DNA of 5,254 nucleotides, from positions 1 through 5,254 of the forward strand of contig JAEXCN010000205.1 in assembly GCA_023402175.1 (NCBI GenBank), given 5' to 3'. The notes beneath the pieces were generated by a model that ran no database searches, was not told the origin of the DNA, and saw only the letters and a program-made list of their open reading frames with translations. This document shows positions 1 to 5,254 of the stretch, one piece after another. A program made the translations under genes and the position numbers. The DNA is from Pseudomonadota bacterium. GTDB lineage: Bacteria > Myxococcota_A > Polyangia > Polyangiales > Polyangiaceae. The first letter of the stretch is position 1. Each line of letters opens with the position of its first letter.

Positions 1-2
1 CG

Positions 3-611
3 CCGCGGGCTGGGGTGGGGGGCGGGGTGGCCGCTACGCCCGACGCCGACACGCCCGACGCCGACACGCCCGACGCGAGCGCAGCCGACGCTACCAAAGA
101 AGCCGACGCCGCAGTGACGACGGTGCATCCGTTCGCGACAGGGCTCGGAGCGAACGGGATGCCTCTCAGCGACGGCTCGATCGACCCTCACTGGACCGTC
201 CAGGACGGCGCGGCGAACGCTCTCACGGCGTACGTCCAGACGGACGCGCTCGGTTTTGCAGGCTACTGGATGGCCCCGAGCGCGACGTCCAAGTTCATCT
301 CGCCGTTCGCGGACACCGTCGACCCGTCAGGAAACGGCACGTTCACCTACACCACCACGTTCTCGCTGCGGGCGGGCGTGGACGCCGGCGCTGTCGCGCT
401 GGTGGTCCGGTACGCGAGCGACAACCAGATGACCTCGGTCGCACTCAACGGTCAGCCAATCGCAGGCGTCGTCGCGGGCAGCTACTCGACGTTCCAAACG
501 CTGAACGTCACGGGACCGTTCATCGAAGGCGTGAACACCATCGCGTTCGCCGTCTCGAACTACGGCGGCCCGACCGGCGTGCGCGTGGAGATGGACCTCA
601 CCGCGAACTGA
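3..611 (+). CDS. Probable exported protein with Asp/Pro-rich linker and C-terminal beta-sandwich domain (5' partial)
   Basis: The reading frame is open to the left window edge, so the true start and any signal peptide or lipobox are not visible. A GTG at 15 is in frame but has no ribosome binding site and is probably internal. Counting from that GTG, residues 8-22 are TPDAD/TPDAD/TPDAS repeats, followed by an Ala/Asp-rich stretch to about 33. This is typical of the flexible linker after the signal peptide of myxobacterial surface or lipoproteins. Residues 38-198 form one domain with motifs SDGSIDPHW (52-60), YWMAPSATSKFISP (84-97), YASDNQ (133-138), ALNG (143-146) and FIEGVNTIAFAVSNYG (169-184). 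The DPHW, W-x-SKFISP, DN, LNG and G-N-T pattern resembles galactose-binding-like beta-sandwich domains of secreted and PEP-CTERM-type proteins. That comparison is from memory of family patterns. No catalytic residues are recognised, so a binding or structural role outside the cell is inferred. The stop is TGA at 609-611. Confidence 0.8.
   Translation, partial: PRAGVGGGVAATPDADTPDADTPDASAADATKEADAAVTTVHPFATGLGANGMPLSDGSIDPHWTVQDGAANALTAYVQTDALGFAGYWMAPSATSKFISPFADTVDPSGNGTFTYTTTFSLRAGVDAGAVALVVRYASDNQMTSVALNGQPIAGVVAGSYSTFQTLNVTGPFIEGVNTIAFAVSNYGGPTGVRVEMDLTAN
36..80 (+). repeat. Three tandem 15-bp repeats encoding TPDAD/TPDAD/TPDAS
   Basis: Two identical copies of ACGCCCGACGCCGAC lie at 36-50 and 51-65, with a third copy at 66-80 that differs in its last bases. 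The period is a multiple of three, so it adds or removes whole five-residue units from the linker without breaking the frame. It lies inside the coding region of the exported protein. Confidence 0.85.
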
Positions 612-612
612 G

Positions 613-637
613 CGGCGCCGCCCGATCGTCGGCGCCG
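613..637 (+). terminator. Possible hairpin terminator after the exported-protein gene
   Basis: CGGCGCCG occurs at 613-620 and again at 630-637. The octamer is its own reverse complement, so the two copies can pair as an 8-bp GC stem with a 9-base loop. It begins two bases after the stop codon. There is no T-run after the stem (TCGAGATTG), so intrinsic termination may be weak, and a processing or stability hairpin is an alternative. Confidence 0.4.
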
Positions 638-680
638 TCGAGATTGCGCGGACACTCACGAGCGAACGCACTTCGTCAGC

Positions 681-686
681 TACGAT
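681..686 (+). promoter_or_regulatory. Possible -10 element for a leaderless transcript of the zinc-ribbon gene
   Basis: TACGAT matches the TAnnnT form of a -10 hexamer and ends six bases before the ATG at 693. Transcription from it would begin at or next to the start codon. No Shine-Dalgarno sequence precedes this ATG, which would agree with leaderless translation. No good -35 sits 17 bases upstream. The hexamer could easily occur by chance. Confidence 0.25.
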
Positions 687-692
687 CGGCCC

Positions 693-1082
693 ATGGATCC
701 GATCGAAGAAGTCGCGGCTCTCCGCCGCGAGGTTCGCGCGTTGAAGGACACCGTCGACGCGCTCGTGGAGCTACTCCACCGCGCGGACGCGTTCGGCGGC
801 ATGGATCGGGCACAGGTCGAACGCAAGCTGTCGGCGGCCGCGCGCCTCGCGCAGGAAGAAGAAGAAGAAGAAGAAGAAGAAGAAGAAGAAGAAGAGAAGG
901 AGGAGGAGGCGGCTCCCTCCCCAGCCCTCGTTCCGAGCGCGTATCGCGGCATGGCGGCGGCGGCGGCGGGCGGTCTCGCGTGCGCGATCTGCTGCAAGGC
1001 CCTCGCGGAGGACGATCCCGAGCTCACGCTGAACACACGCGGCCGCGTCTGCGTGTCCTGCTTCCACGGCGTTCGGGGCTAG
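693..1082 (+). CDS. Small coiled-coil / poly-Glu / zinc-ribbon-like protein of unknown function
   Basis: A 129-residue protein in three parts. Residues 1-30 form a strong amphipathic helix with hydrophobic residues at V7, L10, V14, L17, V21, L24 and L28, an ideal a/d heptad pattern for a coiled coil. Residues 55-72 are almost pure acid: 14 Glu, one Lys, three Glu, followed by an Ala/Pro linker. The C-terminus holds C97-x2-C100 and C120-x2-C123, spaced as a four-cysteine zinc ribbon, with an extra C101. No signal peptide or membrane segment is seen, so it is likely cytoplasmic. The design suggests an oligomerising metal-binding adaptor, but I do not recognise the family and assign no activity. 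The start at 693 is chosen because the coiled coil begins immediately; no ribosome binding site is visible. The stop is TAG at 1080-1082. It stands alone between two hairpins. Confidence 0.75.
   Translation: MDPIEEVAALRREVRALKDTVDALVELLHRADAFGGMDRAQVERKLSAAARLAQEEEEEEEEEEEEEEKEEEAAPSPALVPSAYRGMAAAAAGGLACAICCKALAEDDPELTLNTRGRVCVSCFHGVRG
855..893 (+). repeat. GAA trinucleotide microsatellite, 13 perfect copies, in frame
   Basis: Thirteen uninterrupted GAA codons run from 855 to 893, followed by GAG AAG GAG GAG GAG. Almost all other glutamates in the window are coded with a mix that favours GAG, so the pure GAA run looks like slippage expansion rather than ordinary codon choice. Changes in copy number would lengthen or shorten the acidic segment without shifting the frame. 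Confidence 0.95.
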
Positions 1083-1166
1083 CACCTTCCGAGTCAGCTG
1101 GACGATCGCGCGAGCGACGTGACGAGCTCGATCCGAATGACACCTCGCGGACGGCTCGTTACTGAT

Positions 1167-1384
1167 TCAAGACCGAGCCCCTCTCTCCTTCATCTTCGCT
1201 CGAGTGAAACGGCCGCGGCTCTCCCCGCGGCCGTTTCGCATTTCGTCTCTCCCGCCGAGGCCGCCAGCTTCGCAGAACCGGTACAGCGCGACGAGCTGCG
1301 CCTCGTCGCTCGGGGTGCTGCGTGGGTGGCCGCCGAAAACGAGACGGCTGTTCCGACCAGGATGACGATGACGGCGACTCTCAT
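1167..1384 (-). pseudogene. Possible frameshifted small secreted protein
   Basis: From an ATG at 1384 (minus strand) the frame encodes a textbook signal peptide: M-R, a hydrophobic core VAVIVILVGTAVSF, then SAATHAA as a plausible cleavage region. If read straight on, the frame becomes Arg/Ser-rich and stops at 1190. In the -1 frame from about 1335 the reading PSDEAQLVALYRFCEAGG has G or C at nearly every third position, as expected for a real gene in this genome, and continues to a stop at 1167. The two halves would join if one base had been lost near 1325-1345. The 3' end runs through the terminator hairpin at 1206-1237, which is odd for an intact gene. Ribosome binding is weak (GAG eight bases upstream). 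Alternatives are a tiny intact 64-residue secreted protein, or chance. Confidence 0.3.
1206..1237. terminator. Strong 13-bp hairpin, probable bidirectional terminator
   Basis: GAAACGGCCGCGG at 1206-1218 pairs perfectly with CCGCGGCCGTTTC at 1225-1237 around a 6-base loop. The outer A:T pairs give a GTTTC-type tail on either strand, as in many compact bidirectional terminators, although the following T-tract is short. It lies 123 bases after the zinc-ribbon gene on the plus strand. On the minus strand it would end transcripts coming from the WYL/nuclease operon or from the possible small gene at 1167-1384. Confidence 0.7.
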
Positions 1385-1643
1385 GGATGGAGCTCGGACG
1401 GTACGAGAGCGAGGGGCGACGGATGGCCGACCGATACATCATCCTAGTGCTCTGCCTGCGGACCGCTCGTTCCTTCGCAATGCGACGGGTGAACTGACCA
1501 TGCCGGCGAAGCTCGCGCATCGACGGGGCATGGAGGTCGATCCTTCTGCATCCTGAGCCGTAACCTCGCGGATGCGACCTGCTGATTGCGGGGGTGCGCC
1601 CCGGCCCGGTGTCGCAGGGACCACGGACGACGCGGCGACACTT
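1385..1643. other. Intergenic stretch with no recognisable gene
   Basis: Between the possible secreted-protein remnant and the nuclease stop codon I see no frame with convincing codon bias, no RNA gene and no mobile-element end. A short GC hairpin (CGGGG at 1589-1593 pairing with CCCCG at 1599-1603) lies 40 to 55 bases downstream of the nuclease stop and could help end that operon. It is only five base pairs and lacks a T-run. Confidence 0.5.
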
Positions 1644-2888
1644 CTACGTCGACTGCGAGCCGCTGACCGACCTACTCGTCGCCCGCCATGCGTCGTCGCT
1701 GAGATCGAGCGCGAGGTAGCGACGCCGGAAAGCGTCGAGCCACGGGACCTCGTCGGCGTGGGCGACGCTCGTGAAGGTCGCGACGACCTCGTCGAGCGTC
1801 CGCGCCGCGAACGTGTCGTCGTCGGGCCGAAGCAGGTTCCGGTAGCTCGCGACGACGCGCGCCCCCTCCTCATCCCCTGGATGAAGGACGGCCATGCTCT
1901 TCACGGCGGCGTAGCGCGAGCCGGGAAGGTCGCGCGCGGCAATGGCGAGGAGGTGATTGCGCCACAGCTGGTTGTGCCGGGGCGAAGCTACCTCGCCCCA
2001 GGCCTCCGTGCGGTACGGCGAACGCGGGGAGCGCATCCACCTTCGATAGACCTCGCCGTCGTAGGGCTTCTGCGAAAACGAGTCCGTGAGCTTCGTCTCG
2101 ATGCCCACCAGCACGAGCGAGCCGTCCGCCCGCTCGTACTCGATCATCGCGTCGAAGGCCGTTCGGTCGCCGAGGTAACTCGTCGCCGGCGCCGGCGCCC
2201 ACTCGATCGCGACGCGCCGGACGCGGGCGACATCGTCTTCGAGCAGCGGTCGCAGCAAGCGGACCGCGCGCTCCGGGTGCCCGACGAGCGGCCCGAAGAG
2301 GTTGAAGCACATCGGCTGGCTGGAGAGCATGTTGTGCAGCAATCGAAAGCGCTCGACTGTGCCCCCACCCTCCGCGAGCCGCGCCTTCGCAACGGCGAAG
2401 ATCTCCGGAGCGAGAAAGTTCATCCCGGCTGCGCCGCTCGCCGCGTCGAGCATGTTCCCGTACCGTGAGGGGCTCGTCTCCCTGGGCCCAGGACCGCATG
2501 GCACGCCGAGGACCGTCGCGCGCCACCAGCTCTGGTGGAGGCGGTGGCGAGCCGTGAACGGCGGGTCCCCGGAGTACTGCGGGCCGAAATCGTGCGGGTC
2601 CGGCGCCGGGGGCGGCGGCCCTGCGTCGATCGGCGCGCTCGGCCGGGCCGCGCTCACACGCTTCGACCAGCGCTCGCCGCGCGAAGACTTGCCGATCGAC
2701 TCGACGCCGAGCTCGGCGCGACGCGTGGAGATCGCTCGCCCGACGAACGCGTGCCACTGCGAATGCGACGACTCCGCGGGGTGTGCACGTTTCAGCTCGT
2801 CCTGCTCCGACACGTCCTTCGTGACGAACACGTCGCCCAGCCGGGCAATCGCCTTCTGCAGCTCACCAACGTTGATGCGCTCACTCAT
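1644..2888 (-). CDS. PD-(D/E)XK nuclease family protein, PGN_0703-like putative restriction endonuclease
   Basis: A 414-residue cytoplasmic protein. Residues 1-78 form an N-terminal region with a conserved-looking HSQWHAFVGRAIS (42-54), then a Pro/Ala linker (79-99), then the nuclease-like body from about 114. Motifs that point to the PGN_0703 / PDDEXK_13 type of putative restriction endonuclease are RYGNMLDAASGAAGMNFLAPEI (142-163, key residues N145, N157, F158), LLHNMLSSQPMCFNLFGPL (183-201) and DRTAFDAMIEY (241-251). The likely catalytic site is D246 in AFDAMIEY followed by E264-T-K266 in VGIETKLTD, the D...ExK core of this superfamily; E229 may also contribute. Family assignment is by remembered motifs. 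DNA cleavage is inferred from the intact core. The ATG at 2888 is chosen because AAGGAGGA sits four bases upstream, although the frame is open further. It overlaps the WYL gene by ATGA, so the two are coupled. No methyltransferase is nearby. Confidence 0.82.
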   Translation of the reverse strand: MSERINVGELQKAIARLGDVFVTKDVSEQDELKRAHPAESSHSQWHAFVGRAISTRRAELGVESIGKSSRGERWSKRVSAARPSAPIDAGPPPPAPDPHDFGPQYSGDPPFTARHRLHQSWWRATVLGVPCGPGPRETSPSRYGNMLDAASGAAGMNFLAPEIFAVAKARLAEGGGTVERFRLLHNMLSSQPMCFNLFGPLVGHPERAVRLLRPLLEDDVARVRRVAIEWAPAPATSYLGDRTAFDAMIEYERADGSLVLVGIETKLTDSFSQKPYDGEVYRRWMRSPRSPYRTEAWGEVASPRHNQLWRNHLLAIAARDLPGSRYAAVKSMAVLHPGDEEGARVVASYRNLLRPDDDTFAARTLDEVVATFTSVAHADEVPWLDAFRRRYLALDLSDDAWRATSRSVSGSQST

Positions 2889-4036
2889 CGAGTCCTCCTT
2901 CCCTTGCGGGTCGAGGAGGAATCTAAGCTTCGCTCCTTCCAGAATATGTCGTCCCCCTCGCCTCCCTCGACGTAGCGCGCGGCAGCCGCGAGGAGGCGCT
3001 TGCGAACGCGCTCGCGGAGCTCGGGCGGCGCGACGACCTCGGCGTGTTCGCCGAGCGACAGGATCCAGTCGGAGAGCTCCTGCAGGCCGGAGACGCGCAT
3101 CCGAACGAGGAGGCTGCCGTCGGTCCGCTGCTCGATCGTCTGCGCGGGATGGAATCTCCGCTCCTGAACCCACGGCGCGTGCGCGGGATCGATCTCGACG
3201 ACGACGTCGCGAGCCTCACCATCCCGCCAGATGCCGAAGGCATCGCCGAAGAACGCGCCCGCGTCGAAGTCCGGCGGGACACGGAAGCCTCCCGCCTCGC
3301 CCAGCTCGACGTCGTCACCGATGCGGTCGAGCGCGAGGAGGATGCGCCTGCCGACGAGGTCGGCGGAGGCTCCGTCCCGTTCGGCGGCGACCTCGACGAC
3401 GAAGTAGACGCCATCACGATAGAAGACGATGCCGAGCGGATGGACGCGGAGGCGCCGCGTCGGCTTCCCTTCGAGCGCCGCGGAGTGTGAGCGGTAGGAG
3501 AGAGTCACGGGCCGCTCCTCGACCATCGCCTCGAGCAGGACGCCGAGGCGCTTCCCGACGTCCACGCGTCCGGCATAGTCCTTCTGCCCCGGCGCGATGA
3601 CCGCGACCCTGCGGCGCCAGCTTCGCAGGCGCTGCTCGTCGGCGTTGACCAGCTCCTGGCGGAGACCGTCCATCCGCGCGTTGATCGCGCGCATCCGCCC
3701 GCCGTCCCAGAGGAAGGCCGAGAGCTTCGCGCCGAGCTCGAGCGCGAGGACCTGCGCGAGCGCGACGCGGCGTTCGTGTCCACGCTTCTTCTCGCGAGGG
3801 ACGCGCCATCCGCCGTCGGGAAGCTGCTCCAGCCGGTTGCCGAGCCGTGCTTTCAGGGCGCTCAGATCGCGCTGGATCTGCCGCCGCGAGGCGCCGAGCT
3901 CCTCAGCGAACACGTCGACGCGGACGGTGGCGCCGCCCTGGAGCGCGTCGTAGAGCGCGATCACGCGCTCGGCCTGGGAGTACGGCCCTCGCTTGCGGCC
4001 CGGACGGCCGGTGCGCTTCGACGGAGATCGCGGCAC
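2885..4036 (-). CDS. WYL-domain transcriptional regulator (HTH-WYL-WCX)
   Basis: A 383-residue DNA-binding regulator. A basic N-terminal tail (1-18) leads into a winged helix-turn-helix at about 19-66 (YSQAERVIALYDAL...FAEELGASRRQIQRDLSALKARLG), with the recognition helix near 49-61 and the wing at 70-80. A helical connector (86-165) precedes the WYL domain (about 166-242: VTLSYRSHS, RRLRVHPLGIVFYRDGVYFVVEV, ALDRI). The signature W-Y-L position reads Y-F-V here, while the conserved Arg context and the DRI motif remain. A WCX-like C-terminal domain follows (277-350, DVVVEIDPAHAPWV...ERRFHP...SLGEHAEVVAPPELRERV). In other bacteria WYL domains sense nucleic acid or nucleotide ligands and repress or activate defence operons such as those under BrxR and CapW. 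First gene of an operon with the nuclease, so control of it and autoregulation are inferred. The start is GTG at 4036 with no clear ribosome binding site. The TGA overlaps the nuclease ATG. Confidence 0.9.
   Translation of the reverse strand: MPRSPSKRTGRPGRKRGPYSQAERVIALYDALQGGATVRVDVFAEELGASRRQIQRDLSALKARLGNRLEQLPDGGWRVPREKKRGHERRVALAQVLALELGAKLSAFLWDGGRMRAINARMDGLRQELVNADEQRLRSWRRRVAVIAPGQKDYAGRVDVGKRLGVLLEAMVEERPVTLSYRSHSAALEGKPTRRLRVHPLGIVFYRDGVYFVVEVAAERDGASADLVGRRILLALDRIGDDVELGEAGGFRVPPDFDAGAFFGDAFGIWRDGEARDVVVEIDPAHAPWVQERRFHPAQTIEQRTDGSLLVRMRVSGLQELSDWILSLGEHAEVVAPPELRERVRKRLLAAAARYVEGGEGDDIFWKERSLDSSSTRKGRRTR
2893..2900 (-). promoter_or_regulatory. Strong ribosome binding site of the nuclease gene
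   Basis: On the minus strand AAGGAGGA lies four bases before the ATG at 2888, close to a perfect Shine-Dalgarno match. It sits inside the last codons of the WYL regulator gene. It fixes the nuclease start at 2888 rather than at the upstream in-frame codons. Confidence 0.85.
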
Positions 4037-4190
4037 GCGTCACTGGAGATGATAGGGCCGACGCAGAGAGTGCGGGCTCTGGAAGCTCGAACGGCGCGAA
4101 CAACATCCACCTCGCAGCCGGTTGGCGCCGACGCAGTCCGGGGTGAGAGGCCTGTCGGCCCCTGCCCCGCGCGGGTTCGCACCGCTCTGG

Positions 4191-4533
4191 GCTCCCGGGA
4201 GCTCGCGCGGACGGAAATCGAGTCGTCCAGGGCTCCCGGGAGCTTTCGCCGATCGGAGATCGAGGCCCGAGCGGCTGCCGGGAGCCTCGGCAGGACCGAA
4301 AGCGACACATGCAGGGCTCCCGGGAGCTCCGGCAGGACGGAAAGCGCATCGTGAGGGGCTCCCCGGAGCTCTCGCGGACGAAGATCGAGTCGTCCGGGGC
4401 TCCCGGGAGCTTCCGCGGGCGAAGATCGAGTCCTGCGGGGCTCCCGGGAGCTTCCGCGGACGAAGATCGAGTCGTCGGGGGCTCCCGAGAGCTTCCGCCG
4501 TGCGGATCCGAGCCGCTCGGGGCGCCCGACCGC
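4191..4533. repeat. Tandem array of ~41-bp units each carrying the palindrome GCTCCCGGGAGC
   Basis: The 12-bp core starts at 4191, 4232, 4274, 4316, 4358, 4399, 4440 and 4481, with a decayed ninth copy at 4522 (8 of 12 bases). Spacing is 41, 42, 42, 42, 41, 41, 41 and 41. Cores 1, 2, 4, 6 and 7 are perfect palindromes; core 3 (GCTGCCGGGAGC), core 5 (GCTCCCCGGAGC) and core 8 (GCTCCCGAGAGC) each have one mismatched position. The 29-30 bases between cores are also related, with consensus TTCCGCGGACGAAGATCGAG followed by TCGTCCGGG. They are nearly identical after cores 5-7 and more diverged after cores 2-4. Because the linkers are repeats too, this is not a CRISPR array. The 41-base period is not a multiple of three, so it is not a coding repeat. 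Function is unknown: operator array, structured RNA, protein-bound DNA scaffold, or plain minisatellite. Confidence 0.92.
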
Positions 4534-4654
4534 CGCGCTGCCTTGACGACGGTGGCACGCTGCGCGACCTTGCCCGCGCCTGTTGCGTGCCTGGGGGGGC
4601 CGGCGCAATGGGGGGAGCAACGCGAAGGCGTTGTGGTTCGACGTCGGCCTCCCG

Positions 4655-4662
4655 AGAAGGAG
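4655..4662 (+). promoter_or_regulatory. Ribosome binding site of the right-hand gene
   Basis: AGAAGGAG lies six bases before the ATG at 4669 and three bases before an adjacent in-frame ATG at 4666. The spacing favours 4669 as the main start, adding or losing only one Met. Confidence 0.75.
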
Positions 4663-4668
4663 TCGATG

Positions 4669-5254
4669 ATGAACCCTCGCAGCACGCGTGACGGAAGCAA
4701 GTCGAAGAAGGCCGCAGCGACGATCAAGCCGGTCGATCGCCCGTCGGGCCTCGCGCCGGCGGCGGACGCTTTTGCGGCGCTCAAGGCGGACTACGCGAAC
4801 CTCCCGGCGACGGCGCTCGTTCCGATCAACGTCGACATCCCGCGCACCGTGGCCGTCGTCCTCGGTGCGGAGCCGCGCGTGCGCTCGCTCTTGCCGGCGA
4901 TGGAAGCTGCGCTGAAGAACCCGCCGAAGGCCGCCGTCGAATCGCTTCGCCAGACGGCCCTCGGCGCCTGGTACGCGCACCTCGTGGCGATGCCGCAGAA
5001 GTCAGGCGGATCGGGAAAGGAGCTGCTCGAGCGCGCGACGCCGCTGCGGGCGAAGCTCCTCAAGGCGGCCGACGCGCTCGCCGACGCCGAGCTCGTGGAC
5101 GCCACGGCGGTCGCGCGCATCCGCGAGGGCTCGGGCAACATCGACAAGGCGAACGACCTCGTCGCGCTCGCCGCGCTCTTCAGCCAGAGCTGGGACGTCA
5201 TCCACGACAAGACCGCGATCACGCGCGAGCAGGTCGACGAGGCCGCGCTGCTCG
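4669..5254 (+). CDS. Ala-rich helical protein of unknown function (3' partial)
   Basis: The frame is open from 4669 to the window edge (195 residues seen) with strong G/C bias at third positions, so it is a real gene. The basic start NPRSTRDGSKSKKAAATIK (2-20) looks disordered and is not a signal peptide. From residue 31 the protein is almost entirely predicted helix: ADAFAALKADYANL, then a VPINVDIPRTVAVVLGAEPRV segment (51-71), a helix pair around ALGAWYAHLVAM (97-108), LLERATPLRAKLLKAADAL (119-137), and IREGSGNIDKANDLVALAALFSQSW (151-175). No membrane segment, catalytic motif or cysteine is seen. Similar Ala/Leu-rich hypothetical proteins are common in myxobacteria, but I do not recognise a named family. 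It is transcribed away from the WYL operon, with the palindromic array upstream. The C-terminus is missing. Confidence 0.85.
   Translation, partial: MNPRSTRDGSKSKKAAATIKPVDRPSGLAPAADAFAALKADYANLPATALVPINVDIPRTVAVVLGAEPRVRSLLPAMEAALKNPPKAAVESLRQTALGAWYAHLVAMPQKSGGSGKELLERATPLRAKLLKAADALADAELVDATAVARIREGSGNIDKANDLVALAALFSQSWDVIHDKTAITREQVDEAALL

Larger units (their letters stand above)
4037..4668. other. Divergent intergenic region between the WYL operon and the right-hand gene
   Basis: This 632-base stretch must carry the promoters for both flanking genes. Just upstream of the WYL start (4037-4190) I see no operator-like inverted repeat longer than four bases and no strong promoter; a TATCAT on the minus strand (4049-4054) could be a -10 but has no matching -35. 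The middle (4191-4533) is a palindromic tandem array, listed separately. From 4534 to 4654 lies GC-rich sequence with a TTGACG at 4543-4548 that lacks a partner -10. All three minus-strand frames are open through much of this region, but none has a coding signature. Confidence 0.7.

Noticed and set aside
948..975. GGC-rich run as a second microsatellite
   Set aside because: It is a short Ala/Gly-coding stretch of ordinary composition for this genome, with only about five repeats and interruptions.
1119..1556. Plus-strand frame of 145 codons
   Set aside because: It runs straight through the terminator hairpin, has mixed third-base composition, no ribosome binding site and no recognisable motif.
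2889..3173. Extended N-terminus of the nuclease reading upstream of 2888
   Set aside because: The extension lies within the WYL gene, is Arg/Ala low-complexity sequence, and the strong ribosome binding site at 2893-2900 fixes the start at 2888.
1572..3600. Long plus-strand frames opposite the nuclease and WYL genes
   Set aside because: They are Arg-rich antisense shadows of genes with clear domain motifs and good codon bias on the minus strand.
4191..4533. CRISPR array
   Set aside because: Spacing is regular, but the sequences between the palindromes are themselves diverged copies of one another, the conserved core is only 12 bases, and no cas gene is present.
4543..4571. Sigma-70 promoter starting from TTGACG
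   Set aside because: The -35 match is good, but 17 bases downstream the hexamer is GACCTT, nothing like a -10 element.
4552..4575. Sigma-54 promoter (TGGCAC...TTGC)
   Set aside because: The gap between TGGCAC and TTGC is 11 bases instead of the required 5, so the -24/-12 geometry fails.

Overview
The window is high-GC DNA with a strong preference for G or C at third codon positions, few ATG-distal Shine-Dalgarno sites, and an exported-type protein carrying an Asp/Thr/Pro/Ala-rich linker. This fits a myxobacterium or a related large-genome deltaproteobacterium. That placement is an inference from composition and protein style; there is no rRNA or marker gene here.

Layout. At the left edge (3-611, +) is the 3' part of a probable exported protein: a five-residue repeat linker followed by a beta-sandwich domain. 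Then comes a small protein (693-1082, +) with a coiled-coil N-terminus, a run of 14 glutamates encoded by a GAA microsatellite, and a four-cysteine zinc-ribbon-like C-terminus. A perfect 13-bp hairpin (1206-1237) is the likely terminator. The next ~560 bases (1083-1643) hold no convincing intact gene, only a possible frameshifted small secreted protein on the minus strand (1167-1384).

The core is a two-gene minus-strand operon. The first gene (2885-4036) encodes a WYL-domain transcription regulator (winged HTH, WYL, C-terminal WCX-like extension). The second (1644-2888) encodes a PD-(D/E)XK-type nuclease resembling the PGN_0703-like / PDDEXK_13 family. They overlap by the four bases ATGA, and a strong ribosome binding site for the nuclease lies inside the end of the regulator gene, so the two should be translated together. 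WYL regulators are known to control several phage-defence operons, so a regulated defence or stress nuclease is the best reading. No methyltransferase or other partner is present in the window.

Upstream of the operon is a 632-bp divergent intergenic region (4037-4668). It holds a tandem array of eight clear units and one decayed unit, spaced 41-42 bp. Each unit carries the 12-bp palindrome GCTCCCGGGAGC or a near match. The array appears noncoding. It separates the WYL/nuclease operon from a plus-strand gene (4669 to the window end) for an Ala-rich helical protein of unknown function. The array next to a regulator/nuclease pair is the most unusual feature here. Whether it is an operator array, a structural or RNA element, or an unrelated minisatellite cannot be told from sequence alone.
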